Below are positions 24,931 through 33,828 of a DNA stretch of 48,016 nucleotides, piece after piece; positions within the stretch are counted from its first letter, which is position 1, and each line of letters starts with the position of its first letter. Origin of the DNA: CADEFX01 sp050260355. Its GTDB lineage: Bacteria > Pseudomonadota > Alphaproteobacteria > Rhizobiales > Hyphomicrobiaceae. The position numbers and the translations under genes are program-made. The stretch is from positions 1 through 48,016 of the forward strand of contig JBLNBZ010000050.1 in the NCBI GenBank assembly GCA_050260355.1, read 5' to 3'. The notes beneath the pieces were generated by a model, which was not told where the DNA came from, made no database searches, and saw only the letters and a list, made by a program, of their open reading frames with translations.

Positions 24931-25797
24931 ATGGCGTCGGTGGCTCGTGTCGGCGCGGTGCGCGGGCTCGCGGCTTTCCTCCCTGCGTTGTTGTTGTGGC
25001 TTGGCATTGCGGGTGCAGGTGCAGGTGCGGTTGCCGGCGAACCATGGCCGCACGAGGTCCAGGCCATCTATAAAGTGCATTTCAACGGTTTCGAGCTGGG
25101 CACCGTCACCTTTAATGCGACCGTGCAGGCCCAGACCTATACGTTGAGCGGCGATGCGCAGCTCTCCGCGCTGCTCGGCGTCCTGCAATGGAGGGGCGAG
25201 ACGCGCACGGCCGGCACGCTGGCGGGGGATTCGCCGAGGCCTGCCGGCTACGCGTTCGATTTCAACGGCATTGGCAAGCGCGGTTCCGTGCGGATGAACT
25301 TTGCCGGCGACACCGTCGCGAAGGTCTCGCACACACCCCCGATCCCGGACGAGCCGGACTTCGTGCCGGTGCGCGAGCAGCACCTCAAGGGCGTGCTCGA
25401 TCCTCTGAGCGCGTTCATGGCGTTGAGCCGCAGCGCCAGCAGCAGCAACCCCTGCTCGCGCACGATTTCCGTGTTCGACGGCAGGCAGCGGTTCGACCTC
25501 ACCCTGGCGCTCAGCCGGCAGGAGCGTATCACCGAGGTGCGGCCGAGCGGTCAGCCCGGCATCGCCTTTGTCTGCAGCGTGCGCTATGTTCCGATCGCCG
25601 GGTACCGGATGACCGAGGAGACCCAGCACATGGCGACTACGCCCGGGTTGGAGGTGTCATTGCGGCCCGTGCCGAGCGCGGATCTCTTTATTCCGTACCA
25701 GATCACGATCCCGACGATCGCCGGATCGGCGACGCTGACCGCGCATTGGGTCCAGATCACCACGCAGCGTAAGGGGCAGATTGCCCTCGTCTACTAA
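24931..25797 (+). CDS. Exported DUF3108-domain protein
   Basis: Periplasmic or outer-membrane-associated protein of 288 residues with an N-terminal signal peptide (LAAFLPALLLWLGIAGAGAGAVAGE in part; cleavage near AVAGE). The mature part is beta-rich and starts with the DUF3108 pattern: YKVHFNGFELGTVTF, QTYTLSGDAQLSALLG, and the YAFDFNG, VRMNF blocks. Two cysteines in the mature part (SNPCSRTIS and IAFVCSVRY) may form a disulfide. GGAGG stands 5 bases before the ATG. The domain's function is unknown; a lipid-carrying or envelope role has been suggested for similar beta folds, without direct support here. Confidence 0.85.
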   Translation: MASVARVGAVRGLAAFLPALLLWLGIAGAGAGAVAGEPWPHEVQAIYKVHFNGFELGTVTFNATVQAQTYTLSGDAQLSALLGVLQWRGETRTAGTLAGDSPRPAGYAFDFNGIGKRGSVRMNFAGDTVAKVSHTPPIPDEPDFVPVREQHLKGVLDPLSAFMALSRSASSSNPCSRTISVFDGRQRFDLTLALSRQERITEVRPSGQPGIAFVCSVRYVPIAGYRMTEETQHMATTPGLEVSLRPVPSADLFIPYQITIPTIAGSATLTAHWVQITTQRKGQIALVY

Positions 25798-25841
25798 GCT
25801 CGCCTCGGCTACCGGCGAGCCGACCCCAGGGGCCGGCTCGC
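25798..25841 (+). promoter_or_regulatory. Two mutually exclusive hairpins before the helicase gene
   Basis: GCTCGCC (25798-25804) pairs with GGCGAGC (25814-25820). GCGAGCCG (25815-25822) pairs with CGGCTCGC (25834-25841). The two share bases 25815-25820, so only one can form at a time. No T tract follows. It could be a weak terminator of the DUF3108 gene or an attenuator-like switch. Confidence 0.35.
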
Positions 25842-26010
25842 AGGATGAGGCTATTTGGGATTTGCGCCAGACGATCGCTCAGGGCTGCCATCTGCGCAAT
25901 TTGTGCGCTATTCGTCTTCAGGCGAGGGCCCCGCGGTCAAAGGGTGCATGCCGGCTTGTATTTTGCCGCTGCATGATTGTCGGGCGCCGGAGCTGGGCCA
26001 AGGAGTGAGA

Positions 26011-29000
26011 ATGTCGCTCGAGACTCGTATCCGCAATGTGACGGCCGTTCTCGGCCCGACGAACACGGGCAAGACGCACCTCGCCATCGAGCGCATGCTG
26101 GGGCACGAGTCCGGCTTGATCGGCCTGCCGCTACGGCTCCTGGCGCGCGAGGTCTACGACAAGATCGTCGCCCGCATCGGCGCCGAATCGGTTGCCCTGA
26201 TAACCGGCGAGGAGAAGATCAGGCCGGAGCGCCCGCGCTACTGGGTGTGCACGGTCGAGGCCATGCCGCGCGAGATCGATGTGGCGTTTCTGGCCATCGA
26301 CGAGGTCCAGCTCTGCGCCGATCCCGAGCGCGGGCACGTGTTCACGGACCGGCTGCTGCATGCGCGTGGGAAGTCCGAGACGCTGCTGCTGGGCGCGGCC
26401 ACCATGCGCGAGGCGATCAACGACCTGATCCCGGGCGCCAACTTCATCTCGCGGCCGCGGCTCTCGAAGCTGACGTACTCGGGCCAGAAGAAGATTACGC
26501 GGCTTCCGAAGCGATCGGCGCTGGTGGCCTTCTCCGCCGGCGATGTTTATTCCATCGCCGAGCTGATCCGCCGCCAGCTCGGCGGCGCAGCCGTCGTGCT
26601 GGGCGCGCTCTCGCCGCGCACACGCAATGCCCAGGTTGCCCTGTACCAGTCGGGTGACGTGGATTACCTCGTTGCGACCGATGCCATCGGCATGGGCCTC
26701 AACCTCAATGTCGAGCATGTAGCGTTCGCATCGGTGCGCAAGTTCGACGGGCACAACCACCGCAACCTCACGCCAGGCGAGCTCGGGCAAGTTGCCGGGC
26801 GCGCGGGGCGGCACATGAACGACGGCACGTTCGGAGTCACCGGCGACGTGGAGCCGTTCGCCTCCGACCTGATCGAGCAGCTGGAGACGCACGCCTTCGA
26901 GCCCGTCAGGGTTCTGCAGTGGCGCACGCGCAACCTCGATTTCGGCTCGATCGATCGCCTGCGCGACAGCCTGCGCCAGCTTCCGCGCGAGGCGAGGCTG
27001 CAACGCGCGCGCACGGCCGATGACGTGATGGCGCTGGAGGCCGTGAGCGCGGACCGCCAGATCGTCGACATGGCAACCGCGCCCGCGGCCGTGGCCAAGC
27101 TGTGGGAGGTCTGCCAGATCCCCGACTATCGCAAGATCTCCTCACAGAACCACGCCGAGCTCGTATCGACGCTGTACAAGTTCCTGATGAGCCCCGAGGA
27201 GCGCATTCCGGAGGACTGGTTCGCCAATCAGGTCGCGCTCGCCGACCGGACCGACGGGGACATCGATACGCTTGCCACGCGCATCGCGCACATTCGCACC
27301 TGGACGTTCGTCTCGAACCGCGGCGACTGGCTCAACGATCCGGGCCACTGGCAGGGTCGCACGCGCGAGATCGAGGACAGCCTGTCCGATGCGCTGCACA
27401 CGCAGCTCACGCAGCGCTTCGTGGACCAGCGCACCAGCGCGCTGATGCGCGGCATGAGGGACAAGGACGACCTCGACGCCCAGATCGGCGACGATGGCGC
27501 CATTCGCGTCGAGAATCACTACGTCGGCCGGCTCAAGGGTTTCCGCTTCTCGCCCGATGCGCACGGACAGGGCGACGGCATCCACGGCAAGGCGGCGCGC
27601 AACGCTGCGGCCCATGTGCTCGCCAAAGAGCTGGCGATGCGCACGCGCAGGGTGGTGGCGGCGAAAGCCAGCGCGTTCAAGCTGTCGCGGCACGGGCGCG
27701 TGCTGTGGCGGGATGAGGAGATCGCCCGGCTCGAGGCGAGCGATGACCTGCTCAAGCCGTCGATCCAGGTGCTCTGCGACGAGCATCTGTCGGCGCCCGA
27801 CAAGGCCAAGGTGCAGGCGCGGCTCGAGGCCTGGTTGACGGAGATCGTCAATGAGCGCCTGAAGCCGCTGGCCGAGCTCAATGCGGCTCAGGATATCGCC
27901 GGGCTCGCGCGCGGCATCGCCTTCCGGCTGTCGGAGAATTTCGGGATCATGCGGCGCGAGGGCGTGGCGGAGGAGATCCGCGCCCTCGATCAGCAGGCGC
28001 GCGCGCAGCTCAGGCGCTATGGCGTGCGGTTCGGCGCCTTCAACATCTACATCCCGGCGTTGCTGAAACCGGCCTCGGCCGAGCTGACCTTGGTGCTTTG
28101 GGCGTTGAAGAACGCTGCTGCGTGCGGCCTGTCGCTGGAGACGCTGCCGGACCCGCCCCGCGCGGGCCTTACCTCGGTCGTGGTCGATCCGGCTCTGCCC
28201 GAGGCCTTCTATCGCGCCGCCGGCTACCACGTCTGCGGTCCGCGCGCGGTGCGGGTCGACATGCTCGAGCGCTTGGCCGATCTCATTCGTCCCCTGCTGG
28301 CCTGGCGAGCCGATCCGGCCAACGCCACCCTGCCGCCCAAGGGAGCAAGCGGGGACGGCGGGTTCACGGTGATCCCGGAGATGATGTCGATCCTCGGCTG
28401 CTCGTCGGGCGAGCTGGGCGAGGTGTTGAAGGCGCTCGGCTTCCGGTGCGAGCGCAAGCCTGCTCCGGTGCAGCGCGAGACCGCGCCTGCGGCTCAGTCG
28501 CGGGAGCTCGAGCCGGCGTCGGCGAGTGGGGATGAGCCTGCCGCGGCAAGCGCAGAGGCTCAGCCGCAAGAGACGGCCGACGGAGGCGCGGACGCGGCGT
28601 CGGAGACCACGGCCGCAGTTGCAGCGGAGGCCGTGGCCGATGGAGCGACCGGCCATGCGGAGGGTGAAGCTTCGTCCGTCCTTGGCGAAGCAGCGCTGGC
28701 TTCACCCGCGCAGGTCGCCGTGCCGGCGGCAGGCGCGTCGTCCGCAGGCGCGGCGTCCGACGAGCCGCAATACATCGAGGTCTGGCGCCCCCGCCGCCGT
28801 CACAGCGGCGATCGCGGCCAGCGGGCGGGACGTCATAAGCAGACTCCTCCCCGCGAAGGCGATCGGCCCAGCAGAGAGGCAAGGCCGGAGCGCCAGAAGC
28901 TCGACGGCCGTCACGAGCATCGCGATCGCCGCAAGCATCGCGGCCCCCGCAAGGGGGACGATCAGCGCCGGCCGCGTCCTGAGGTCCACTCCTCGGCGCC

Positions 29001-29100
29001 CCCGCGCAAGGGTGGCTTCGACCCCGACTCGCCGTTTGCTGCGCTCGGCGAGCTCAAGACCGAGCTCGAGAGGCGGGCCAAGGAGCAGGGCACGACATGA
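26011..29100 (+). CDS. SUV3-like RNA helicase with disordered basic C-terminal tail
   Basis: Superfamily 2 helicase of 1029 residues, related to mitochondrial SUV3, an RNA-unwinding partner of RNA-decay enzymes. Walker A GPTNTGKT (15-22), DEVQ (97-100), the RecA2 motifs VATDAIGMGLNLNV and QVAGRAGRH are intact. A SUV3-type middle region follows to about residue 815. The last 210 residues are low-complexity: first Ala/Glu-rich, then Arg/His/Lys-rich from about 925 to 995, ending in a short acidic-hydrophobic FDPDSPFAALGELK segment. AGGAG lies 5 bases before the ATG. The stop overlaps the next start (ATGA), coupling it to an S4 RNA-binding protein, consistent with a ribonucleoprotein or RNA-decay role. 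Confidence 0.92.
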   Translation: MSLETRIRNVTAVLGPTNTGKTHLAIERMLGHESGLIGLPLRLLAREVYDKIVARIGAESVALITGEEKIRPERPRYWVCTVEAMPREIDVAFLAIDEVQLCADPERGHVFTDRLLHARGKSETLLLGAATMREAINDLIPGANFISRPRLSKLTYSGQKKITRLPKRSALVAFSAGDVYSIAELIRRQLGGAAVVLGALSPRTRNAQVALYQSGDVDYLVATDAIGMGLNLNVEHVAFASVRKFDGHNHRNLTPGELGQVAGRAGRHMNDGTFGVTGDVEPFASDLIEQLETHAFEPVRVLQWRTRNLDFGSIDRLRDSLRQLPREARLQRARTADDVMALEAVSADRQIVDMATAPAAVAKLWEVCQIPDYRKISSQNHAELVSTLYKFLMSPEERIPEDWFANQVALADRTDGDIDTLATRIAHIRTWTFVSNRGDWLNDPGHWQGRTREIEDSLSDALHTQLTQRFVDQRTSALMRGMRDKDDLDAQIGDDGAIRVENHYVGRLKGFRFSPDAHGQGDGIHGKAARNAAAHVLAKELAMRTRRVVAAKASAFKLSRHGRVLWRDEEIARLEASDDLLKPSIQVLCDEHLSAPDKAKVQARLEAWLTEIVNERLKPLAELNAAQDIAGLARGIAFRLSENFGIMRREGVAEEIRALDQQARAQLRRYGVRFGAFNIYIPALLKPASAELTLVLWALKNAAACGLSLETLPDPPRAGLTSVVVDPALPEAFYRAAGYHVCGPRAVRVDMLERLADLIRPLLAWRADPANATLPPKGASGDGGFTVIPEMMSILGCSSGELGEVLKALGFRCERKPAPVQRETAPAAQSRELEPASASGDEPAAASAEAQPQETADGGADAASETTAAVAAEAVADGATGHAEGEASSVLGEAALASPAQVAVPAAGASSAGAASDEPQYIEVWRPRRRHSGDRGQRAGRHKQTPPREGDRPSREARPERQKLDGRHEHRDRRKHRGPRKGDDQRRPRPEVHSSAPPRKGGFDPDSPFAALGELKTELERRAKEQGTT

Positions 29101-29504
29101 GTCGCCTCGGCGGCGAGGATCCGGACCCTGGCCTGTCGCGAGACACCGGCCGGCTCGATCGGTGGCTCTGGTTCGCCCGCGTCGTCAAATCCCGCACCCT
29201 GGCCGCAGGATTGGTCGAGGAGGGCAAGGTGCGCCTCAACCGTGCCAGGATTTCAAAGCCCAGCCAGGCCGTTCGCGTCGGCGATGTGCTGACGATCAGG
29301 GTTGGCCCCAGGGTCCGCATCCTGAGGGTTGCCCGGCTCGGTCAGCGGCGGGGCCCGCCGGCCGAGGCCCAGACACTCTACGAGGAGCTTCTGCCGCAAC
29401 CCGTGGCCGAGGATGCGGCGGCGCCGGTTGGGGAGCGTTTGGCTGGATCGGGCCGTCCGACCAAGCGCGAGCGGAGGCAGATCGGCCTGCTCAAGGGCGA
29501 GTGA
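29097..29504 (+). CDS. S4-domain RNA-binding protein (Hsp15-like)
   Basis: Small protein of 135 residues. The S4 fold (about 18-75) is clear in RLDRWLWFARVVKSRTLAA, GKVRLNRARISKPSQAVRVGDVLTI. Hsp15 in Escherichia coli binds stalled 50S subunits carrying peptidyl-tRNA. The C-terminal 40 residues are charged and probably flexible, ending PTKRERRQIGLLKGE. It shares four bases with the helicase stop codon, so translation is coupled. Confidence 0.9.
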   Translation: MSRLGGEDPDPGLSRDTGRLDRWLWFARVVKSRTLAAGLVEEGKVRLNRARISKPSQAVRVGDVLTIRVGPRVRILRVARLGQRRGPPAEAQTLYEELLPQPVAEDAAAPVGERLAGSGRPTKRERRQIGLLKGE

Positions 29505-29681
29505 CGGTCCGGCCGGGTGCGTGGATCGCCCGCGTCCAAACCGATGCTGCGGCTTGTCTCGGCACGCGGCTTGCTCTAGGCACTGCGGGCCTGCCGCTTT
29601 GCGACATCAGGGCTGGTGCGGGTCGCGCCCCAAGCCCATACATAAGATCAAGATAAAGCCGGGCGGGGCTGGGGTAAGTCG

Positions 29682-30020
29682 ATGACCTATATCGTCAACG
29701 AGAACTGCATCAAGTGCAAATACACCGATTGTGTCGAGGTGTGCCCGGTCGATTGTTTCTACGAAGGCGCGAATATGCTCGTCATTCACCCCGACGAGTG
29801 CATTGACTGCGGGGTGTGCGAGCCCGAATGCCCCGTGGACGCCATCAAGCCCGACACCGAGCCGGGCGTCGAGCAGTGGCTCGAGATCAATCGGGCCTTT
29901 GCCGACAAATGGCCGAACATCACCTCCAAGAAGGCGGCCCCCGAGGATGCAGATAAGTATCGGGACGAGAAGGACAAATTCAAGAAATATTTCATCGATG
30001 AGCCCGGCGAGGGCGATTGA
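29682..30020 (+). CDS. fdxA: Ferredoxin FdxA (7Fe, 3Fe-4S/4Fe-4S type)
   Basis: Cytoplasmic electron carrier of 112 residues. Cysteines appear as C-x2-C-x4-C-x3-CP near the N-terminus (CIKCKYTDCVEVCP) and as C-x2-C-x2-C-x3-CP in the second cluster site (CIDCGVCEPECP). The layout with the extra Cys14-type residues and a C-terminal extension of about 50 residues matches alphaproteobacterial FdxA. It follows the S4 gene after 177 bases and lies upstream of carD, a frequent arrangement in this group. Confidence 0.95.
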   Translation: MTYIVNENCIKCKYTDCVEVCPVDCFYEGANMLVIHPDECIDCGVCEPECPVDAIKPDTEPGVEQWLEINRAFADKWPNITSKKAAPEDADKYRDEKDKFKKYFIDEPGEGD

Positions 30021-30480
30021 TCGGGGCCCTCGTTACCCGGTGCCCAATTGTCACAATTTGCCGATCTGATCGCTACAGTCGCTTAAGCAGCTTTCTGCAA
30101 GAAGGGGGGACCGAATGCTCGCAGCCCTTCATTTTGCGTGAAGAATGTGTTACAGTTGCCTCAACGTGGCGAATGGCGACGACGAAGGGGGGCCTATGCG
30201 CTCAAGTGGCGTGTGGGCATCAGTTTATGCGTACCGGCAGTTGCATGATCGATTGCGAGGACGATCTGTCGCCGACCGCAGGATGGGCTCGTCTGCCGGA
30301 GTTCCACTGCGACGTGAGAGGACAGCTGCCATAAGCCGTCCCGCCTCATAACGCAAATAATTTCTACACGATGGCCGGTTCCGGTCATTGGGTGTGCTGT
30401 GTTGCGGGCGCGCGAGCCTGCGAAGATCCCATCTGTCGCCGCCGGTGGCAGACCTACGTACGACGGAGCGTGTCTAAACG
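30021..30480. other. Spacer between fdxA and carD
   Basis: A 460-base stretch without a clear gene. It probably holds the carD promoter; AT-rich TAACGCAAATAATTTCTACACG (in two halves, TAACGCAAATAA and TTTCTACACG) lies at 30350-30371. A 51-codon frame starting at 30196 is preceded by AAGGGGGG, a good ribosome-binding site, but its product resembles nothing I know, so it is not called. Confidence 0.5.
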
Positions 30481-31518
30481 ATGCCGAAGAAAAAGGCCCT
30501 CGGGAAACCATCCGCAAAATCCGTGCCGGCCAAGCGAGCCGCGCCAAAGCGCGTTCAGCAGCGGCCGCCGGCGAAGGCTGCGGTCTCGGCCAAGGCGCGC
30601 AAACCAAATCCAGTAAAGCCGGCGAAGGCAGTATCCAAGCCCTCTTCCACTAAGCCGGTCGGCGCGGTGGCCAAGAAGGCGCCTGAGGCTGTTGTGCCGG
30701 CCGCCGCGGCTGCGAGCAAGCAGCCGGCGGTCAAGACTGCGGCTCCCAAGACCATGGCACCCCCCGCAGCGGCGTCGAAGGCGGCTCCCGTTGCCGCGGC
30801 AAGCCGCCCCGCCCCTGTCGCGCGGGCGATGCCGGCCGCCGTAAGCAAGCCCGGTGCTCCGAAGCTGACGGCACCGATCACGCCGAAGCAGGTCGCGGAG
30901 AAGGCCGCCGTGCGCCAGCAGCAGCTTGCGGCTGCGGCGACGAGCCAGGCCAACAAGAAGCCGGTCAGCCAGCGGCACGGGTTCAAGACCAACGAGTTCA
31001 TCGTCTATCCGGCGCACGGTGTCGGCCGCATCGTCGGCATCGAGGAGCAGGAGATCGCGGGCATCTCGCTCGAGCTGTTCGTCATCCAGTTCGAGAAGGA
31101 CAAGATGACCTTGCGCGTGCCCACGGGCAAGTCGCAGAGCGTCGGCATGCGCAAGCTGTCCGAGGACGGCGTGGTCAAGAAGGCCATGGAGACGCTCAAG
31201 GGCAAGGCGCGCATCAAGCGCACGATGTGGAGCCGGCGCGCGCAGGAGTACGAGGCCAAGATCAACTCCGGCGATCTCATCTCGATCGCCGAGGTGGTGC
31301 GCGACCTCTATCGCTCAGAGACACAGCCCGAGCAGTCGTACTCGGAGCGGCAGCTTTACGAGGCGGCCCTCGACCGCATGGCGCGCGAGATCGCTGCCGT
31401 CGACAAGCTCGATGAGCGTGGCGCGATGCAGCGCATCACCGAGGTGCTCTCCAAGAGCGCCAAGGGGCGGCGCATGGCCGAGGAGCCGGCCGGCCAGGCC
31501 GAGGTCAAGGCCGCCTGA
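30481..31518 (+). CDS. carD: CarD-family transcription regulator with long Lys/Ala/Pro-rich N-terminal tail
   Basis: RNA-polymerase-binding regulator of 345 residues. The CarD core begins at about residue 166: HGFKTNEFIVYPAHGVGRIV (RNAP-interacting Tudor-like part), DKMTLRVPTGKS, then the helical DNA-binding part with KRTMWSRRAQEYEAKINSGDL and SYSERQLYEAALDRMARE. CarD stabilises the open promoter complex, often at rRNA genes. The first 165 residues are made almost only of Ala, Lys, Pro, Val and Ser in KPxxAxK-like repeats, resembling the tails of histone H1 or bacterial H1-like proteins. The tail could bind DNA non-specifically. The start is the only ATG near the frame's beginning. Confidence 0.92.
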   Translation: MPKKKALGKPSAKSVPAKRAAPKRVQQRPPAKAAVSAKARKPNPVKPAKAVSKPSSTKPVGAVAKKAPEAVVPAAAAASKQPAVKTAAPKTMAPPAAASKAAPVAAASRPAPVARAMPAAVSKPGAPKLTAPITPKQVAEKAAVRQQQLAAAATSQANKKPVSQRHGFKTNEFIVYPAHGVGRIVGIEEQEIAGISLELFVIQFEKDKMTLRVPTGKSQSVGMRKLSEDGVVKKAMETLKGKARIKRTMWSRRAQEYEAKINSGDLISIAEVVRDLYRSETQPEQSYSERQLYEAALDRMAREIAAVDKLDERGAMQRITEVLSKSAKGRRMAEEPAGQAEVKAA

Positions 31519-31548
31519 GGCCCTTGGGCTGACGCGGATGTCGAATTG

Positions 31549-31584
31549 GCGCCCGGACGGGAAACCGTCCGGGCGCATTCGTTT
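31549..31584 (+). terminator. Terminator of carD
   Basis: GCGCCCGGACGG and CCGTCCGGGCGC form 12 perfect pairs closed by a GAAA tetraloop, followed by ATTCGTTT. It lies 30 bases after the carD stop and just beyond the 3' end of the convergent nuclease-like gene, so it may serve both. Confidence 0.8.
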
Positions 31585-31591
31585 GGGGGTC

Positions 31592-32488
31592 CTAGCGGCT
31601 CTCGGCCGACGCGCCGGCCGCTTCCGCCTGGTCGATGAGCTCGAGCTGGCTCAATGCGCCGATCTCGATCACGGGTCCTGCCCGGCGGTCGATCCATCCT
31701 CGCGCCAGCACTGAGCGTCCCTCGAGCTTGCGCGGGTCGGGCTGCAGCGGCGCCTCGCTCGAGCGGCGCACGATCACGGAGAACGCCGTGCGGTCGCGCT
31801 TCTCGAAATTGATGTAGACCTGCCCATAACGCACCGCGACGCTGGCGATGCGGCCGGCCACGAGCTGGAAGCTGTGGCGATAGGCAAGGAGCTCGTCGGG
31901 CCGTTCGGCGCTGCGGATCTGGTAGGCGGCGTTGAGCCACAGGCCGCGGCCGTTCTTTCTCGCAACGCGCTCGCGGGCGATGAGGTCGGCCATGCACGCG
32001 GCGTTGCTTGGCAGGGCGTAGGCGCGGGCCATGCCCTGCTCCAGCAGCTCGCCCTGCACCCATCGCTCGAGGCCGTCGCGCTCCACCACCAGATGGGCAA
32101 GCCAGCGGCCGTAACGGTCGATGCGCTGACCGCCGAAAGCAAGGGACACCGATCGGCCTTGAACGAGCGCGGCCAGCGCCTGCCTGGCGGCCTCGGCAGG
32201 CGGCCAGTCCGCGTCGCTTGCCCCGACATCTGAGCCCCGCGGGTCCAGCGCGCCGATCAGCCGAACCTCGCCGCCGTCGTCGAGCCGAACCGTCTCGCCG
32301 TCGAGCACGTGCGCGACGGCGCGGACAGGACCTGGCTGGAGCTTGCAAGCGGGCGTGACCGATATCTGTGCCGTGGCCGCGCCCGGCATCGCCGCCAGTG
32401 TCAGTGCCAGGATCGCCAGCCCCGCCATGTGCCGACGCGCGGGCGAAGGATGCGGTTGACCGATGTCTGCTATGCGGCTCATTCCCAT
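31592..32488 (-). CDS. Thermonuclease-fold (SNase-like) exported protein with altered active site
   Basis: Protein of 298 residues with a signal peptide-like hydrophobic stretch (MAGLAILALTLAAMPGAATA) behind a short charged leader, then an SNase (OB-fold) domain: VLDGETVRL, GEVRLIGALDPRG, DRYGRWLAHLVV, GLWLNAAYQI. Compared with Staphylococcus nuclease, the arginines R35 and R87 are kept (Arg76, Arg128), but D40 is Leu81, E43 is Arg84, and the calcium Asp of DGDT is Glu65. It is therefore probably not a normal calcium nuclease. A C-terminal part of about 110 residues (VAGRIASVAVRYGQVYINFEKRDRT) looks like a second OB-type domain. AGGA lies 9 bases before the ATG. Confidence 0.82.
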   Translation of the reverse strand: MGMSRIADIGQPHPSPARRHMAGLAILALTLAAMPGAATAQISVTPACKLQPGPVRAVAHVLDGETVRLDDGGEVRLIGALDPRGSDVGASDADWPPAEAARQALAALVQGRSVSLAFGGQRIDRYGRWLAHLVVERDGLERWVQGELLEQGMARAYALPSNAACMADLIARERVARKNGRGLWLNAAYQIRSAERPDELLAYRHSFQLVAGRIASVAVRYGQVYINFEKRDRTAFSVIVRRSSEAPLQPDPRKLEGRSVLARGWIDRRAGPVIEIGALSQLELIDQAEAAGASAESR

Positions 32489-32632
32489 TGCGGTGCATCC
32501 TGCGGACCGGGCTCTTGTGCTAGATCGGACCGAGGGCACCGATGAACCGTCCCGAGCACGGCCGGATCACGCAGCAGAGCGCGATATGAGTGCCGAAAAG
32601 CGGGCGAGCGCACGATCTGGAGAAACGTCGCA

Positions 32633-33808
32633 ATGAACTCGAGCTTACGTCCCGGCAATCGGGAGACGCATGCCGCCGATACCTATCGGCTCCGTCTTCC
32701 CGGTCCCATTGCGGTGCCGGAGCGTGTGAGGGCGGCCATCGCCGGACCTGTGCTCGCGCACCGGGGACCCGAGTTCCGCCAGGTCTGGAGCCGCGTCATC
32801 GCCAAGCTGCAGCCCGTGTTCGGCACGAAGAACCGCGTCCTCCTGCTCGCCTGCAGCGGCACCGGAGCAATGGAGGCGGGACTTCTCAACATCGTGGCGC
32901 CAGGCGAGCGGCTGCTGATCGTGCAGAACGGGCAATGGGGCGAACGCTTTGCTGCGATTGCCAAGTCCATGGGCGCCGTCGTCGACGCCATCGAGATGGC
33001 CTGGGGAGAGAACGTCGATCCCGCCGTGCTGGAGGCGCGGCTGAAGGCTCACGCCTATCGCGCGCTGATCATGGTGCACAACGAGAGCTCGACAGGCGTG
33101 GCTGGCGACCTCGCGACGGCCGGGCGGCTGGTGCGCAACCTGCCCACGCTGCTCGTCGCCGACACGGTGAGCGGGCTCGGCGGCATGGAGCTGCGGCAGG
33201 ACGAGTGGGGCGTCGACATCCTGGTCTCGGGATCGCAGAAAGCACTGATGTGCCCGCCGGGGCTCGGCCTCGTCAGCGTGAGCGAGAAGGCGTGGAAGGT
33301 GATCGAGCGCGACAGCGGCATGCCGCGCTTCTACTTCGATCTGCGGCGGGCGCGCGACGCCTATGACAAGGGCGAGTCGACGTTCACGCCGGCCGTCTCC
33401 CTGGTTCAGGGTCTCGATGTCGCGCTCGACATGATCAACGAGGAGGGCCTAGCCAATGTGCTCGAGCGCTATCGCCGGCTCGCGCGCGGGCTGAAGGCGG
33501 GTGCCGCGGCGCTCGGCCTGGAAAACTTCGCGCGCGCGCCGCTGCAGTCGAACACGGTGGCCGCCTTTCACGTGCCCGAGGGGATCGAAGGCGGGCAGAT
33601 TGTGCGCCGCATGTACGAGAAGCATCGCACCGTGATCGCCGGGGCGCGCAACCGGTTGGCCGGCAAAATGATCCGCATCGGCACCATGGGCACGATCGGC
33701 GAGGGCGATATTCTCACCGACCTGCTGCACCTGGAGGACGTGCTCATCGAGCTCGGCGCGCCGATCAGGAAGGGCGCAGGCGTGGCGGCGGCGCTCGCCG
33801 CGTTCTAG
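32633..33808 (+). CDS. PLP-dependent class V aminotransferase (alanine-glyoxylate/serine-pyruvate type)
   Basis: Fold-type I enzyme of 391 residues related to alanine-glyoxylate and serine-glyoxylate aminotransferases. The N-terminal LPGPIAVPERVRAAI and HRGPEFR, the cofactor site SGTGAMEAG, VADTVSGLGGMEL (Asp to the pyridine nitrogen), and SGSQKALMCPPGL with Lys203 are all present. No neighbouring gene points to a pathway; glyoxylate and serine metabolism are possible. It stands alone on the plus strand, ending in a strong hairpin. Confidence 0.92.
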   Translation: MNSSLRPGNRETHAADTYRLRLPGPIAVPERVRAAIAGPVLAHRGPEFRQVWSRVIAKLQPVFGTKNRVLLLACSGTGAMEAGLLNIVAPGERLLIVQNGQWGERFAAIAKSMGAVVDAIEMAWGENVDPAVLEARLKAHAYRALIMVHNESSTGVAGDLATAGRLVRNLPTLLVADTVSGLGGMELRQDEWGVDILVSGSQKALMCPPGLGLVSVSEKAWKVIERDSGMPRFYFDLRRARDAYDKGESTFTPAVSLVQGLDVALDMINEEGLANVLERYRRLARGLKAGAAALGLENFARAPLQSNTVAAFHVPEGIEGGQIVRRMYEKHRTVIAGARNRLAGKMIRIGTMGTIGEGDILTDLLHLEDVLIELGAPIRKGAGVAAALAAF

Positions 33809-33828
33809 AGGATTCCGCGATCGCACGA

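Noticed and set aside
27142..28656. 504-codon minus-strand frame opposite the helicase gene
   Set aside because: Shadow of the SUV3-like helicase; no start signal or recognisable domain.
30196..30351. 51-codon frame with a good ribosome-binding site before carD
   Set aside because: The AAAGGGGGG-like site is attractive but the product is arginine/serine-rich without any recognisable pattern; kept only as a note in the spacer entry.
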